Positions 1 to 11,400 of a stretch of DNA of 64,000 nt are shown in pieces. Location: NCBI RefSeq assembly GCF_048771995.1, contig NC_133024.1, positions 4,469,001 to 4,533,000 of the forward strand, read 5' to 3'. Positions within the stretch are counted from its first letter, which is position 1. Every line of letters starts with the position of its first letter. The DNA is from Taeniopygia guttata (taxonomy: Eukaryota > Chordata > Aves > Passeriformes > Estrildidae). A program made the translations under genes and the position numbers. The notes under the pieces were generated by a model. It was not told the DNA's origin. It searched no databases and was given only the letters and a program-made list of their open reading frames with translations.

Positions 1-172
1 CAACCAAGGTCCGAAATCTCAAAGCTTGTTCTCATCTCAGTTTCACTCACAGAATCTGTATTTTCCAAATTCTTTGCTAAGCAAACATATTTACAAGGCT
101 TTCCCATTTCATCTTCCCCAATATCTCCCCCGTTCTGATGAACAACTAAGATGTTAGATACTCTCTTTCTCA

Positions 173-300
173 TCAATTTTGCACACACTGAAGTATGCAG
201 GGTATTACAAATAAAACTACAACTAGCACTATTAAAATGATCAAGCCTGCTTCTTAGAGCTCCTTTAGATATTTGGGCCAGGTTTTTTTCAGAAGTAGCA
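173..300 (-). pseudogene. ERV env transmembrane-tail-like fragment
   Basis: About 20 hydrophobic residues (Ile/Leu/Val) followed by PCILQCVQ and a stop. The PC-x-LQ arrangement after the anchor resembles alpharetrovirus-like TM tails. An upstream in-frame stop near 268 shows it is dead. Confidence 0.45.
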
Positions 301-434
301 AGGTCCTGAAGTTACAGCAGATTGTAGACTTTTTCGAAAGTTCCTGCAGGCTGAATTTGCAAAAGGGCTCTGCGAGCCATCTTTCTGATATCATCTAACA
401 CCATTCTGGGTAAATTCACTTGATTATCATTTTA

Positions 435-782
435 ATAATCAGGAGGGTCACCTGTTAGCTTAGACAAGGTGAGGACACGAAGGTCTGCATCAGTGCATTG
501 TCTGTAAGTGGCTAGAACCCCTGCAATCAGTCTCTTCCATTTGAGTTCCCATAGCATATATTGTGAATCTGTAAGAATTATATGAGCAAGATTTTTACAG
601 TCAGTTGGTGTGAGTGTATGTACCTTCCAGGGTATACTTTTCAGCAGTTGCTTAAAATATGGAGAGCAAATACCACTGTCCTTTATCGATTTTCGTAATT
701 CTTTCAGCTCATGAGATGGGATGGCTGTCCATGTTCTAGGACCACAGGCATTGCCAAAGGATTTAAACTTTCCTCTTTGCAT
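435..782 (-). pseudogene. ERV gag capsid-like fragment
   Basis: Open stretch of 116 codons with capsid-like character (PSHELKELRKSIKDSG, YMLWELKW). It is closed by an in-frame TAA, after which the same frame continues about 30 codons with capsid-like residues. Non-functional fragment. Confidence 0.6.
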
Positions 783-846
783 ATTTCGCGTCTGACTTCA
801 TGCCAGTCTGTTAGTTGAAGGTTATCAAAACCTTTCTGGGAATTTT

Positions 847-1310
847 CTAAATTTGAGATTGATGATGGTGAATTTTCAGGGTGTAGTGTCTTATTTTGGG
901 TTGCGAAACCTGTGCCAAACTCTGGAGACACGGAAGCGCGGAGGAATGGAGTGGAGTCTCAGCAACAACAAGGATGGGAGGAGCGGCTGCTGCGGGCGTG
1001 GTCTGTGCAGCAAACAGCTCGACCAACGCCCTGCACGCCGGGACGAGCTCAGCGGCGGTCGTATTAAAGAGTCTATGTCCAACTGTGTCCCAAAAGTCTC
1101 TGGTAAAGACGTTCAGTATTGGGAAGTTAACTAAAATCCATTCCAAAAGGTTTTTTAGCTGTTGCTTAGGTAATGTGGTGTTGCTGCATCGTCGTTCAGC
1201 AGCGTCTCCGTGCTCCAGGGATGTCACGGCAAGGGTCCTCGGAGAGCTCCAGGTACTCGACGATTGCCTCGGCAAATTTTTTGAGCATCAGCTTTTACAC
1301 CGGCCAGCAG
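847..1310 (-). pseudogene. ERV gag matrix-like fragment
   Basis: A likely start near 1310 opens a short charged N-terminus, then a frameshift leads into the matrix helix region around 1150-1090 and an Ala/Pro-rich linker. The reading is disrupted and no intact Gag remains. Confidence 0.5.
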
Positions 1311-1339
1311 TGAAATGTCGCGCTCACGACACCTATTTG

Positions 1340-2247
1340 GAGGCTACTACTGGTTATTTAGTTATCGTCCTTGGCCCAGCACTGCCTCCCCCAAAACCAC
1401 TGTGCCGGGCAAAGCAGAAGGCACAGGGCTGCCTGCCTCTGGGGCCCAGGAGGATGATGAGATCGCTGAATGTGTCCTGGCACCTGATATGGCTTCAGGG
1501 CCCCGGGCGTCACTGCCACTCTGGGGTGCACAGGATGAGACTGGGAAAGTTATGGGGGCAAGGGGAGAACATCCCGGGCACTCTGAGGTGGGAGCATTGT
1601 CAAGGGAGTTCCGCTGGCCCGGGGCCCACCCCTGGTGTCCCTTTTCCCCCGACATGCCCCATGTTCCCAGCTGTGAGGTGGCACCGTTCTGATCCCTGGA
1701 CCGTGGAGAAGTCCCCGGTTTTGGTGGCACTTCTTCAGGCCCCGGCCCCAGCCCTGCCCCATGGCGGCCCCCCTTTCCCCAGTGCCCGGTTCCCCGGTAC
1801 CTTCATAGCACTGTGCCCCTGGGTGCTCCCCTAGTGTCCCCATCTCTCCAAGTGCTTTCCCCCTCCCAGGTGCTCCCCGCCCCGGTGCTCTCCATCCTCC
1901 CCGTGCTCCCCACCGCTGCTGCCCGCTACACGGTGCTGCTCTCCGCCCCTCGGAGCAGAACCCCCGATGCCCCCTGAACATCCTACTCATGGCCCCTGAT
2001 CTGCTCCGGTGCCTCTCAGGTGCTCCCCCAGGATCCCCCACGGATCCCCTCCGGTGCCCCTTCCGCCATCGCCCTTCCCGGATCTTTCCGATGAGGTACC
2101 CGGGGGCCCACGGTGCCCCCAACCCCCGGAGACCCGCCTGTGCCCGGGATGTCCCCGTCCCCCACCTTTCCCCGCCCCGGTGCCCGCCCCTCGGCTCCCC
2201 CCTCCCCCTCGGAGCGCGGCCCCGCGGCGCGGCCCCGGCGGCGGAGC
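1340..2247 (+). promoter_or_regulatory. INPPL1: INPPL1 upstream flank and CpG-island promoter with 5' UTR
   Basis: From about 1900 the sequence becomes very rich in G, C and CpG up to the start codon and into intron 1, as at a housekeeping CpG-island promoter. I see no TATA box. 1340-1900 is GC-rich single-copy DNA with no recognisable coding similarity. The transcription start cannot be placed from sequence. Confidence 0.6.
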
Positions 2248-2420
2248 ATGGCGGGCGCGGGGGGCGCGGGAGGGGCGGCCCCGGTGCCGGTGCCCCCCTG
2301 GTACCACCGGGACCTGAGCCGGGCGGCGGCCGAGGAGCAGCTGGCCCGGGCCGGGCGGGACGGCAGCTTCCTGGTGCGGGACAGCGAAAGCGTGGCGGGG
2401 GCCTACGCGCTCTGCCTGCT
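2248..2420 (+). CDS. INPPL1: INPPL1 exon 1: start codon and first half of SH2
   Basis: Begins with an Ala/Gly/Pro-rich leader of about 16 residues, then the SH2 opening WYHRDLSRAAAEEQL and the phosphotyrosine-binding FLVRDSES motif, whose arginine is residue 44. The donor GTGAGT at 2421 gives phase 2, and the next exon supplies the last base of a Leu codon. The in-frame reading upstream of the ATG is proline-rich and has no family similarity, which supports this start. Confidence 0.93.
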
Positions 2421-5400
2421 GTGAGTGGGGTACGGGCGGGGGGGGGCCGGGCCGGGACCCACGCGGTACCGGCGGAGCACGGGGGGAGAACCGGGAGAGG
2501 CCATCGGGGGTGACCGGAGGGGGGCACCGGGAGGGGACCGCCGCGGGGCCGGGGGAGCGGGGGGAGGATCAGGGGCGACCCCGGGAGAACAGCGGGTGGG
2601 TGTCCCGGCTAGATACCGCCGGAGTTTTGGGGGATCCCGGGAGAAACGGGGGAGATTCGGGCGTAGGAGTGGAGTGTTCAGGGCGGCACCGGAGGGGCCT
2701 CGGGGATGGTCCGAGGAGAGAGGGAGGAGGTCGGGAGGGCAGGCGGGGGTGGGTTTGGGGGAGCGCCAGCGAGGTACCAGGGAGAACACTGGGGTGTCAT
2801 TGCAGGGATTCAGGGGACACAGGAGGTTCAAGAGACACAGGGCAGATATCCAGGGAAGCACTGGCAGAGAAATGGGAAGAACAGTGGGAGACACACCGAG
2901 GGCGGATAGGGGGGTACCAAGGAAGCACAGGCAGAGAAACAGTGGAGATCACTGGAAGGGATCCAGGGGAGCCCGCAGGGAGAATTGGGGGGTGGGGGAA
3001 GCATCAAGAGAGCAACAGACAGAGAGGGAAAGCCACCTGAGGGATACAGTGAACATGGGGGTCACCAGTACTGTGGGGGTTGCTAGGAATTTGGGCACAG
3101 GGAGGCTGGGAGAGCTCTGGTCGGTGGGTGCTGGGGGGGGGGGGTGGCACAGACATGGGGAGACCTGGGTGTTCAAAGGGACACTGGCACTTCTGGGACA
3201 CAGGGCACTAGGAGAATGGCACCAGCTGTGGCCTGGGTTTCCCAGGAGTCCAGACACGAACAGACTCTGGAGGGGCTGGGAATCTCTGGACACTGGGGGG
3301 ATATTGCACTGGTTCCAGGGGTGCTTTGTCACCCTACCCCACACTCTTGGGGTCCCTGAGCCTACCCATGGCACTGGGGATCCCCAGCCTGGGAAGCGGG
3401 GACAGCTCTGTGCCCTTGAGTTGTGCTGTGGAACTCCGTGGCTCCCAGCTTGTGCCAGGTCACAGATGAGTGCTGACAGCTCTGGGGGTCCTGAAGTGCC
3501 TTTGCCCAGTGGTGCACCCCACACCCCCACCATACCTGGGGCTCTTGCACCTCGTTGTGCTGGGATGTTCCTGGGGCATGCCGCCGGCTCTGCTCAAGGC
3601 TGGCTACCTGTGCCAGCACCTGGACCTTGATGTGGTTGTGAGGTGGTGGTGAGGGCACTTGAACTCAAAGCTTTTCTGTGCCCTGAGAGCCTGTGGGAGA
3701 ATTGGGAGTGCGCTGTGAGCTGGCCTGCCCTGGCCTGGGGTACTGTGTGCTGGTGCCACGTGCAGTTGCCAGGCATGCAGCCTCCATGGTGGCATAGATG
3801 TCCTTCCCCGTGGACTGTGGCAAATGCAGTTTCCCAGCTCCCCACCACAGACTGGGCTAGCAAGCAGCACTAGCACAGCGCTGGGAGAGTGTGTAATTCC
3901 AGCACCTAATGGTGCCATATGGCTGGAGGGCACTGTGGCACCAGTGTGGGTGATAGGGGGCTATCATTGTGGTACGGGTGCCTGGGTAAGGTGTGTCTGC
4001 CATTGATGTCTCTCACTGCTTGCTGAGGAGGCCGTGGGTGCCACGAGGCTGGCCTGTGGCACTGGGACCACGCAGCATGGCAAATCCCATCATGGGATGC
4101 CAGGTTGGTGAGCTGCACTCCAGCAAGAGCTATTGGGAGTCCCTGGTGCTGTGATCTCACCAGGCACCCCCATTGCCAGTGAGTGGGTGGACAGGGCTGT
4201 GGAGCCACTGGCCTCAGCTATTCCTGGGGCCCTAAAAATAGCTGCAGAATCAGGAGGAGGAAAGGGAACTGCAGCGGGATCCCGGCAGCGTCGGCTTCCT
4301 TTAACCCTCCCACTGGTGGACCGTGGACTCACTGGGACGGATGTGGCACACCAGGACATCTCACTGTGCCCTTGTATGGCACACTGGGGTGTCTCACTGT
4401 TGCATATTGGGGCATCACTGGAACTCACAGTGCTAGCACACAGTGTGTGCTGACAGCACTGGCTGGTGAGCAGTGCTAGTGGGGACAGTCCTGGTGTAGT
4501 GTCCCACAGGAGTGTGGGGGCTTGGAGCTTCCATCCTGGCTCAGCAGCAGTTCACAGGGGACACCAGTGCCAAGGTGGTGCCAGTGGGCACACGGTATCC
4601 CCTTGCCAGGGTGCCCACATGCTGCTCTTGGTGGAGTGGGGTGGTAGGTGCCACAGAGCAGTGGGGATACGGGGTGCTGTGCGTCAGAGCCAACAGGGGA
4701 GTCCCGTTTCTCCTGCATAAAGGCTCTTTGTGCCCGAGCCCGGTGCTCTCTGGCCCCCCCTCCCCGTCACTGCTCACCAAAATAGCAGCACACAGCGGTG
4801 TGGGACTGGGCAGCCAGGGGGCCCTTCCTCAGTACCAACCCCTGTGCTGGGTGTCCCTCCAGCCCCCCACCAGTTATCCACAGAGAACTCCTTGAGGGTC
4901 CTGCTCCTTGCCCCTGTGATCTGGAATTCCACATATTAGTGCTATGCTGGGGTTCCTCTTGTACCCACATCACACCTCCACTGCTGCTCCTGCTATGGGG
5001 ACCCCAGCTGTGTATTAGGACTTCCCACAGAGACCCCTTATGCCACCTTCATTTGGGGGTGTCTCTTTGTGCCCTCCCCCATCCTACCAGACTCCTTTGA
5101 GTCTGGGAACCCCTGATCCCTTTACCGACTCTAGCGGGGTTTTCCACACATCCCCCCCATAGTGGATTCCCATTCAGCCCCCTGCTACCACTTGAAGAGT
5201 TCTCCATGGCCCCCCACTCTCACAATGATCCACGACTGGGTATTAGGGCACTGGGAAGACCCCAGTGATGCTGGGATAGGTCACACCTCCAGAGGAGGCA
5301 GGAGAAATGGGGTACCTGGGACTGCAGGGAACGTGGCACCAGGGGACCTGGTGGGGTGGGGTGGTGGCAGGGTAACCAGAACTGTAGGGTGGCACCAGGG

Positions 5401-8400
5401 GGTAGGGCTTGGGGGCACGGCACCCTGTCCAGGGACACAGCACAGCATGGGGGATGGATGGATGCTGCCCTGTCCCAGTCCTCAGCCCTGTGTTGAGCTG
5501 GGGCAGGGAACACAGCATCTGAGTGGCCCTGGTGGTGACAGCAGCCTCAATGCTTATGGTGACCTCCATGGCCAGAGGCCAGCCAAGGAGGCACAGTCCC
5601 TGCTGACAGCCCTGGAGGGGGGAGGTCTGGTAGTGCTGAGGCTCTCAATCCCTTGGAGTCCCTGAAATGGGGAGGGCTTCCAATCCTGCTCCTTGCACCC
5701 ACTGTTGCTGTCACCCCATCTCTTAGCACTGCCCGTCACCCCCTGCCCTGGGATCACGTCCTTGGTTCCTGTCAGCTTCCACAGGAAAATAAATTGTTTC
5801 CTGGTGTCCTGGCTGCCAGCTCCTGCTTGCTCCTGCCAGCTCCTGCCTGTGCAGTGGGCTGGGGACAGTGCCTCTGGCACAGACAGGCAGTGCAGCAGGG
5901 GCAGCAGCACTGCCAAGGACGTACTGGTGTCAATTGTGGGGTCAGAACAAGCAGGGGAGTCACTCTTGGACTCCCAGCACCCATTCTGCAAGCATTTTCC
6001 CATGAGTTTTCCATGGGTTTTCTGCAGCTCACTGCATTTTACGGGGAATAGTGGTACTGGAGCTCCTCACTGTTGGTGCTGGTGAAATAAGGCTCTGACT
6101 GGATGAGTATTGAACTATGCAGGGGCTATGCAGGCAGGTGGGGGGACACTACCCCACCCCCAGCACCCTGATGCCCTCCCTGCTGCCACAGGTTCCAGAA
6201 ACACGTGCACACCTACCGCATCCTGCCGGACGAGGAGGATTTCCTGGCCGTGCAGGTGGGCACCCTCGTGGGCAGAGGGGGGGTCTCCATCTCAGCATTA
6301 CTCAGTGTTGCCTTTGTGCTGTGAGTTTACCTGTCCCTCTGGCTGTGCTGGGCTCAGCCCTGGCACGATGCCACGTGCGTGCCCGGCTGTGCCGGATGGC
6401 TTTGGCCGTGCCTGTCTTGGCCGGCTGTGGCACTGGGTATTTTTAGAGCAACAGAACCCTCTTTGTGCTGGCCAGGCAGGCAGGAAAAGCTGCCCTTGGG
6501 AGGGAGGAGGCCAAGGGATTGCTGCTGCCTGCACCCTATCAGCTCACCTACCAGCCCTGCAGGGCCCTGTGGGGTCAGCCCCCCATCCTGCGTGGGGGTC
6601 CCTGCATGGGATCTGGGGAGATTCCTATTTGGGGGCATCTCTGCATGGATGGTGGGTTCCCTGCTTGGTGGTGTCTCCACCTGGGGGAGTCTGGTGATGC
6701 TGGCTGCAGGTGCTGATGGTCCCGGTGTCCCCGTGTCCCCGCAGACGTCACAGGGGGTGCAGGTGCGGCGCTTCAAGACGCTCAGCGAGCTGATTGCCCT
6801 GTACCTGCAGCCCAACCAGGGGCTGGTCTGCACCCTGCTCTTCCCTGTCGAGAGGGAGAAGGAAAAGGAGACCGTGGAGGACAGGGATTACTCAGGTATG
6901 GCATGGTGGGTGGGTTAATAGGGTCCTGAGACCCCTGGGGTGGTAGTAACCAGCTCCCCATTGCCCCATTGCAGATGGAGAAGATGAGAAGCCGCCGTTG
7001 CCACCACGCTCCGGCTCCACCAGTTTCTCTGGCACCTCAGTGGGGCTCAGCCCCACTGGCTTGGGACCGTCTGTGCCAGAGGGGCCAGTGGAGAGGTGAG
7101 GCTCTGTCTGTCTCCTGCCTGTTCCCTGTCTTTCCCCTGCTCCTGCCTGCTGGCTCTCACCCCTGGGTGCTCTCTCTAGCACCAATGGGCTCAGCAGCAT
7201 CTCTCACGAGTACCTGAAGGGCAGCTACAGCCTGGATCTGGAGGCAGTGAAGGGAGGGGCCAACAGCCTCCCCCACCTCAACAAGACCCTTGTCACCTCC
7301 TGCAAACGGCTGCACAGGTGAATGCCCGACACTGGGACAGATGAAAAGATGGGAGGATGTCTGTGCCACCCAGTGAGCTGGCTCCTCTTGCCTCTGCAGT
7401 GAGGTAGACAAGGTGCTGGCAGGGCTGGAGATCCTCTCCAAGGTGTTTGACCAGCAGAGCTCCCCCATGGTCTCCAAGATTCTGCAACAGGTAAAGAGAA
7501 TATGGGGATGTAGCAGTGGCAACCCCCCACCATGGACTGCACCCGCAGACCCCACCATGGTACCACCCATAGGTGGTGGGAAAAACTGTGGAGAAACGCC
7601 TACCATCCCACCCCATCCCAGATTGTCAGTGGGCTCTGCCACTTGGGGTGGGGGGAGGCTCTGGCGTGGGTCTGGGGTTCACATCCCAGTGCTGGGGTAT
7701 CCTGCTGGGGGTTCCAGACAGCAGGGCAGAGCGGAGAGCAGGAGCTGGAGAACCTGGTGCTGAAACTCTCCGTGCTGAAAGATTTCCTGTCCTCCATCGA
7801 GAAGAAGGTAAGGCTGGAGATGCAGGGATGGATGGTCTGATGGGGGTGTTCTGAGGGGTCTGGATGAACTGGAGAGACTGTGGGGCTGAGGGCATTGGTG
7901 GGACTGGCAGAGATTGTTGGGCTGGTGGAGCTGGGGGACTGGGGATGAACTTGTGGGATTGAGGCACCAGTGGGACTTGGGAGGGCCAGTGGAGCTAGCA
8001 CTGGTAGGGCCTTGTGGACTGTGAGGGCTGGTGGGGCTTGGAAGATTGGTGGGACTGGAAGGGTTGATGGAGCTGGGGGACTGGTGGGCTCTCAGCTGAC
8101 CCTGCTGGGGCTCTGGCAGGCATTGAAGGCCCTGCAGGAGATGAGCTCAGCCACCCCTGCCACCCCCCTTCAACCCCTCTCCCGCAAGGCCAAGAGCATC
8201 CCAGTGCAGACCTTCGAGGTGAGCCCTGCCCTACCCCCTGCCCTACTGAGTTTTGGAGTTTTGTGGGGATTTCAGCATCAGCTGGGTACCTCCGGTGTGG
8301 CACTGAGGGCACAGACCCCCAGGTGTTTCTGGGGGGGGGGTTCCCCTGTGTCCTCCCTCACCCCAGTGTCCCCTGGCAGGTGAAGCTGGATATCACCCTG

Positions 8401-11400
8401 GGGGACCTGACCAAGATTGGGAAGTCACAGAAGTACACGCTGAGCGTGGATGTGGAGGGGGGCAAACTAGTGGTACTGAAGAAGCAGAAGGACTCCCAGG
8501 AGGACTGGAACACCTTCACCCATGACAAGAGTGAGTGGGGAGGTGTCTGGGGGGCCCCAGCACCCATGGGACTCCCTTTGCACGGGGGAGCATCCCTGTG
8601 AGGCTCAGTGAGCTGGTAGCTGGGGGATTTCCTCATGCTGGGGGTGTCCCCATCTTGGGGGGTCCCCCAAAGCATGGCCTGGGGGGGTTCCAGCACTCGG
8701 CTAGCACCCTGCACCCTCTCAGTTCTTGCCACTCCTCCTCAGTCCGGCAGCTGATCAAGTCACAGCGGGTGCAGAACAAACTGGGCATCGTCTTTGAGAA
8801 GGAAAAGGATAAAACACAACGGAAAGACTTTGTTTTTGTCAGTGCTCGGGTGGGTAATGCTCTGCTGGAGGTGGGCAGGGGACAAGGGGTCCCTTGTAGG
8901 GATGGGGTGGGGATGGATTTAACCCCTGGGCCCTGGGTACCGGTGCCTGGTGGCTGTGTGATGTCCCTGGGGCAGTCCCCCATGCCCAGAAGGTGTCAGC
9001 TTTGGCTGAGCCAAAGCAGGGGGTGGGATAGGGTTGTTGGGAGCCCCTCTACCCCCCCTCACTGCCCCCTTCTGCAGAAGCGTGAGGCCTTCTGTCAGCT
9101 CCTGCAGCTGATGAAGAACAAGCATTCTCACCAGGACGAGCCTGACATGATCTCTGTCTTCATTGGCACCTGGAACATGGGTGAGCAGGGCAGGGGACAG
9201 CCCTCAGTGGGGTGGCAAAGCCCTGGGGTCCCCCTAACTGTGCTGTCTCTGCTGCAGGCGGCGTTCCCCCCCCCAAAAACATCACTTCGTGGATCACCTC
9301 CAAGGGGCTGGGCAAGACCCTGGATGAGGTGACAATGGCCATACCACACGACATCTACGTCTTTGGCACCCAGGAGAATTCTCTGGGAGACAAGGAGTGG
9401 GTGGATTTTCTGCGCACTGTTCTCAAAGACTTCACAGAGGTTGAGTACCGCCCGGTAAGAGCCAGGGGACCGTGGGGGCTGTGGGGTGCAGGCACTGGTG
9501 GGTGGTGGAGGTGTGTGATGCTCAGTGTGCCAGGGGTGGCTGTGCTCTGGCTCTGGGGGTGCTCTCGTGGTGCTGGGTGGCTGTGGGTGCTCCGAGTCTG
9601 CTGACACAAAGCGTTTTGGGGTGGTCTCCTGGTGCTGGGTAGCTGTGGATACTGATTGATGGTGGTGGGATTCCGTGGGGAGCAGCCCTTGGTGGGAGAG
9701 GCCGGGATGATGCAGCAATGAGCATCCCCTGTGGACACACCAGAGGGGCCCCCGTGGCCCCGGGGGGTCCCAGCAGATGCTGGCAGGGGGCTGAGGGTGC
9801 TGGCACCCACAGGTGGCCATGCAGTCCCTGTGGAACATCAAGGTGGTGGTGCTGGTGAAGCCAGAGCACGAGAACCGCATCAGCCACGTCAGCACCTCCA
9901 GCGTCAAGACAGGGATCGCCAACACCCTGGGTAGGGCTGCAGCAGGGCACAGAGGGATGTGGGGTATGCACTGCACTGGGGGGGAGCTCTGGGCTGTCTG
10001 CACCATGGGGGGGGGTTCTTGTTGCATGTGTTGCATGAGGAGGAGTCTCAGCATGCGTACCTTGCATGGGGAGGAGTCCTGGAGTGTGGGCATTGCATGG
10101 GGAGGGGTCCTGGTGTGCAGGTTGCACAAGAAGGGGGTCCCAGAGCACGGGTGTGTCATGAGGAGGGCTGTGTGTGCAGCACACAGGGAAGGTTCTGGGA
10201 ATGTCTGCTGCACTGGATAAGTGTGCTTTGCACAAGGAGGGGGATCTGGGGGTTGTGTTTCACGAGGAAACCTCTCAGCATGTGCCAGGCTGCTGTCTGG
10301 GTGATGTGGGGCCAGCTGGGTGTCTGTCCCCGAGGTAGAATCAGGGGTTGCCTGATCCCATCCCACATCCCCATTTCCTCACAGGGAACAAGGGTGCTGT
10401 GGGTGTCTCCTTCATGTTCAATGGCACCTCCTTCGGCTTTGTCAATTGCCACCTCACCTCTGGCAACGAGAAGACAGCAAGGTGAGCACCCCCACCCTGG
10501 GCTGGGCCAGGACAGGGCTGTCACTGCTGTCCTCGTGTCTGTAACACCCTGTCCCTGTGTCCCCCTGCTTCAGGAGGAACCAGAACTACCTGGACATCCT
10601 GCGCCTGCTCTCACTGGGGGATAAGCAGCTGAGCTCCTTTGACATCTCTCTTCGCTTCACCCACCTCTTCTGGTTTGGGGACCTCAATTACCGCCTAGAC
10701 ATGGACATCCAGGTCAGGGGAAGGGGTGGGTGAGGGTGGGAAGGCAGGTGGGAGTGTCAGGGTCCCCCTCCCAGCCCAGTGCCAACACCTTTGTCCCCAC
10801 AGGAGATCCTCAACTACATCAGCCGCAAGGAGCTGGAGCCGCTGCTGAAGGTGGATCAGCTCAATCTGGAGAAGGAGAAGCACAAGGTGTTCCTGCGCTT
10901 CGGTGAGGACTGGGGGGGCTCTGAGAGGGTCTGGTGCTGCAGGCCCTGCTGTCAGGATTGTCCTGACCCACTGCTGTCCCTGCAGGCGAGGAGGAGATCA
11001 CCTTCCCCCCAACCTACCGCTACGAGCGGGGCTCCCGGGACACCTACGTCTGGCACAAGCAGAAGCCCACAGGGGTAGGTGCTGGGCTAGAGGGAGTTGG
11101 GGGAGTGGAGGACACCCCAATCCAAACCCCCACTGCTCCCCACCCCTGCCAGGTGCGTACCAACGTGCCCTCCTGGTGCGACCGCATCCTCTGGAAGTCC
11201 TACCCCGAGACTCACGTCAACTGCAACGCGTATGGTGAGCGGTGTAACCACCCCCAGCGCTCCCATCCCTCTTCTGGGGACAATCCCCACCTCCCTCCTG
11301 ACTTCTTCCCTGTTCCCACTGCTGCAGGGTGCACAGATGACATCGTCACCAGTGACCACTCACCCGTCTTCGGCTCCTTTGAAGTGGGAGTGACGTCCCA

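Larger units (their letters stand above)
1..1340 (-). mobile_element. Degenerate endogenous retrovirus remnant (gag-like and env TM-like parts)
   Basis: On the minus strand 1310 to about 330 reads as broken Gag: a matrix-like segment (LLEWILVNFPILNVFTRDFW, about 1150-1090) and a capsid N-domain-like segment (about 760-435) with TDSQYMLWELKWKRLI, typical of class II (beta/alpha-like) retroviral capsids. Breaks seen are frameshifts in the matrix part and between matrix and capsid, and an in-frame TAA near 434. From about 300 to 175 a different frame reads a hydrophobic anchor followed by PCILQ and a stop at 173-175, like an env transmembrane tail. No protease, pol or surface region lies between, so the middle appears deleted. 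Not protein-coding now. Assignment is from motif likeness only. Confidence 0.6.

Noticed and set aside
1550..2527. Long Arg/Pro/Gly-rich minus-strand open frame over the INPPL1 promoter
   Set aside because: It is a by-product of GC-rich DNA; it overlaps real exon 1 on the other strand and resembles no family.
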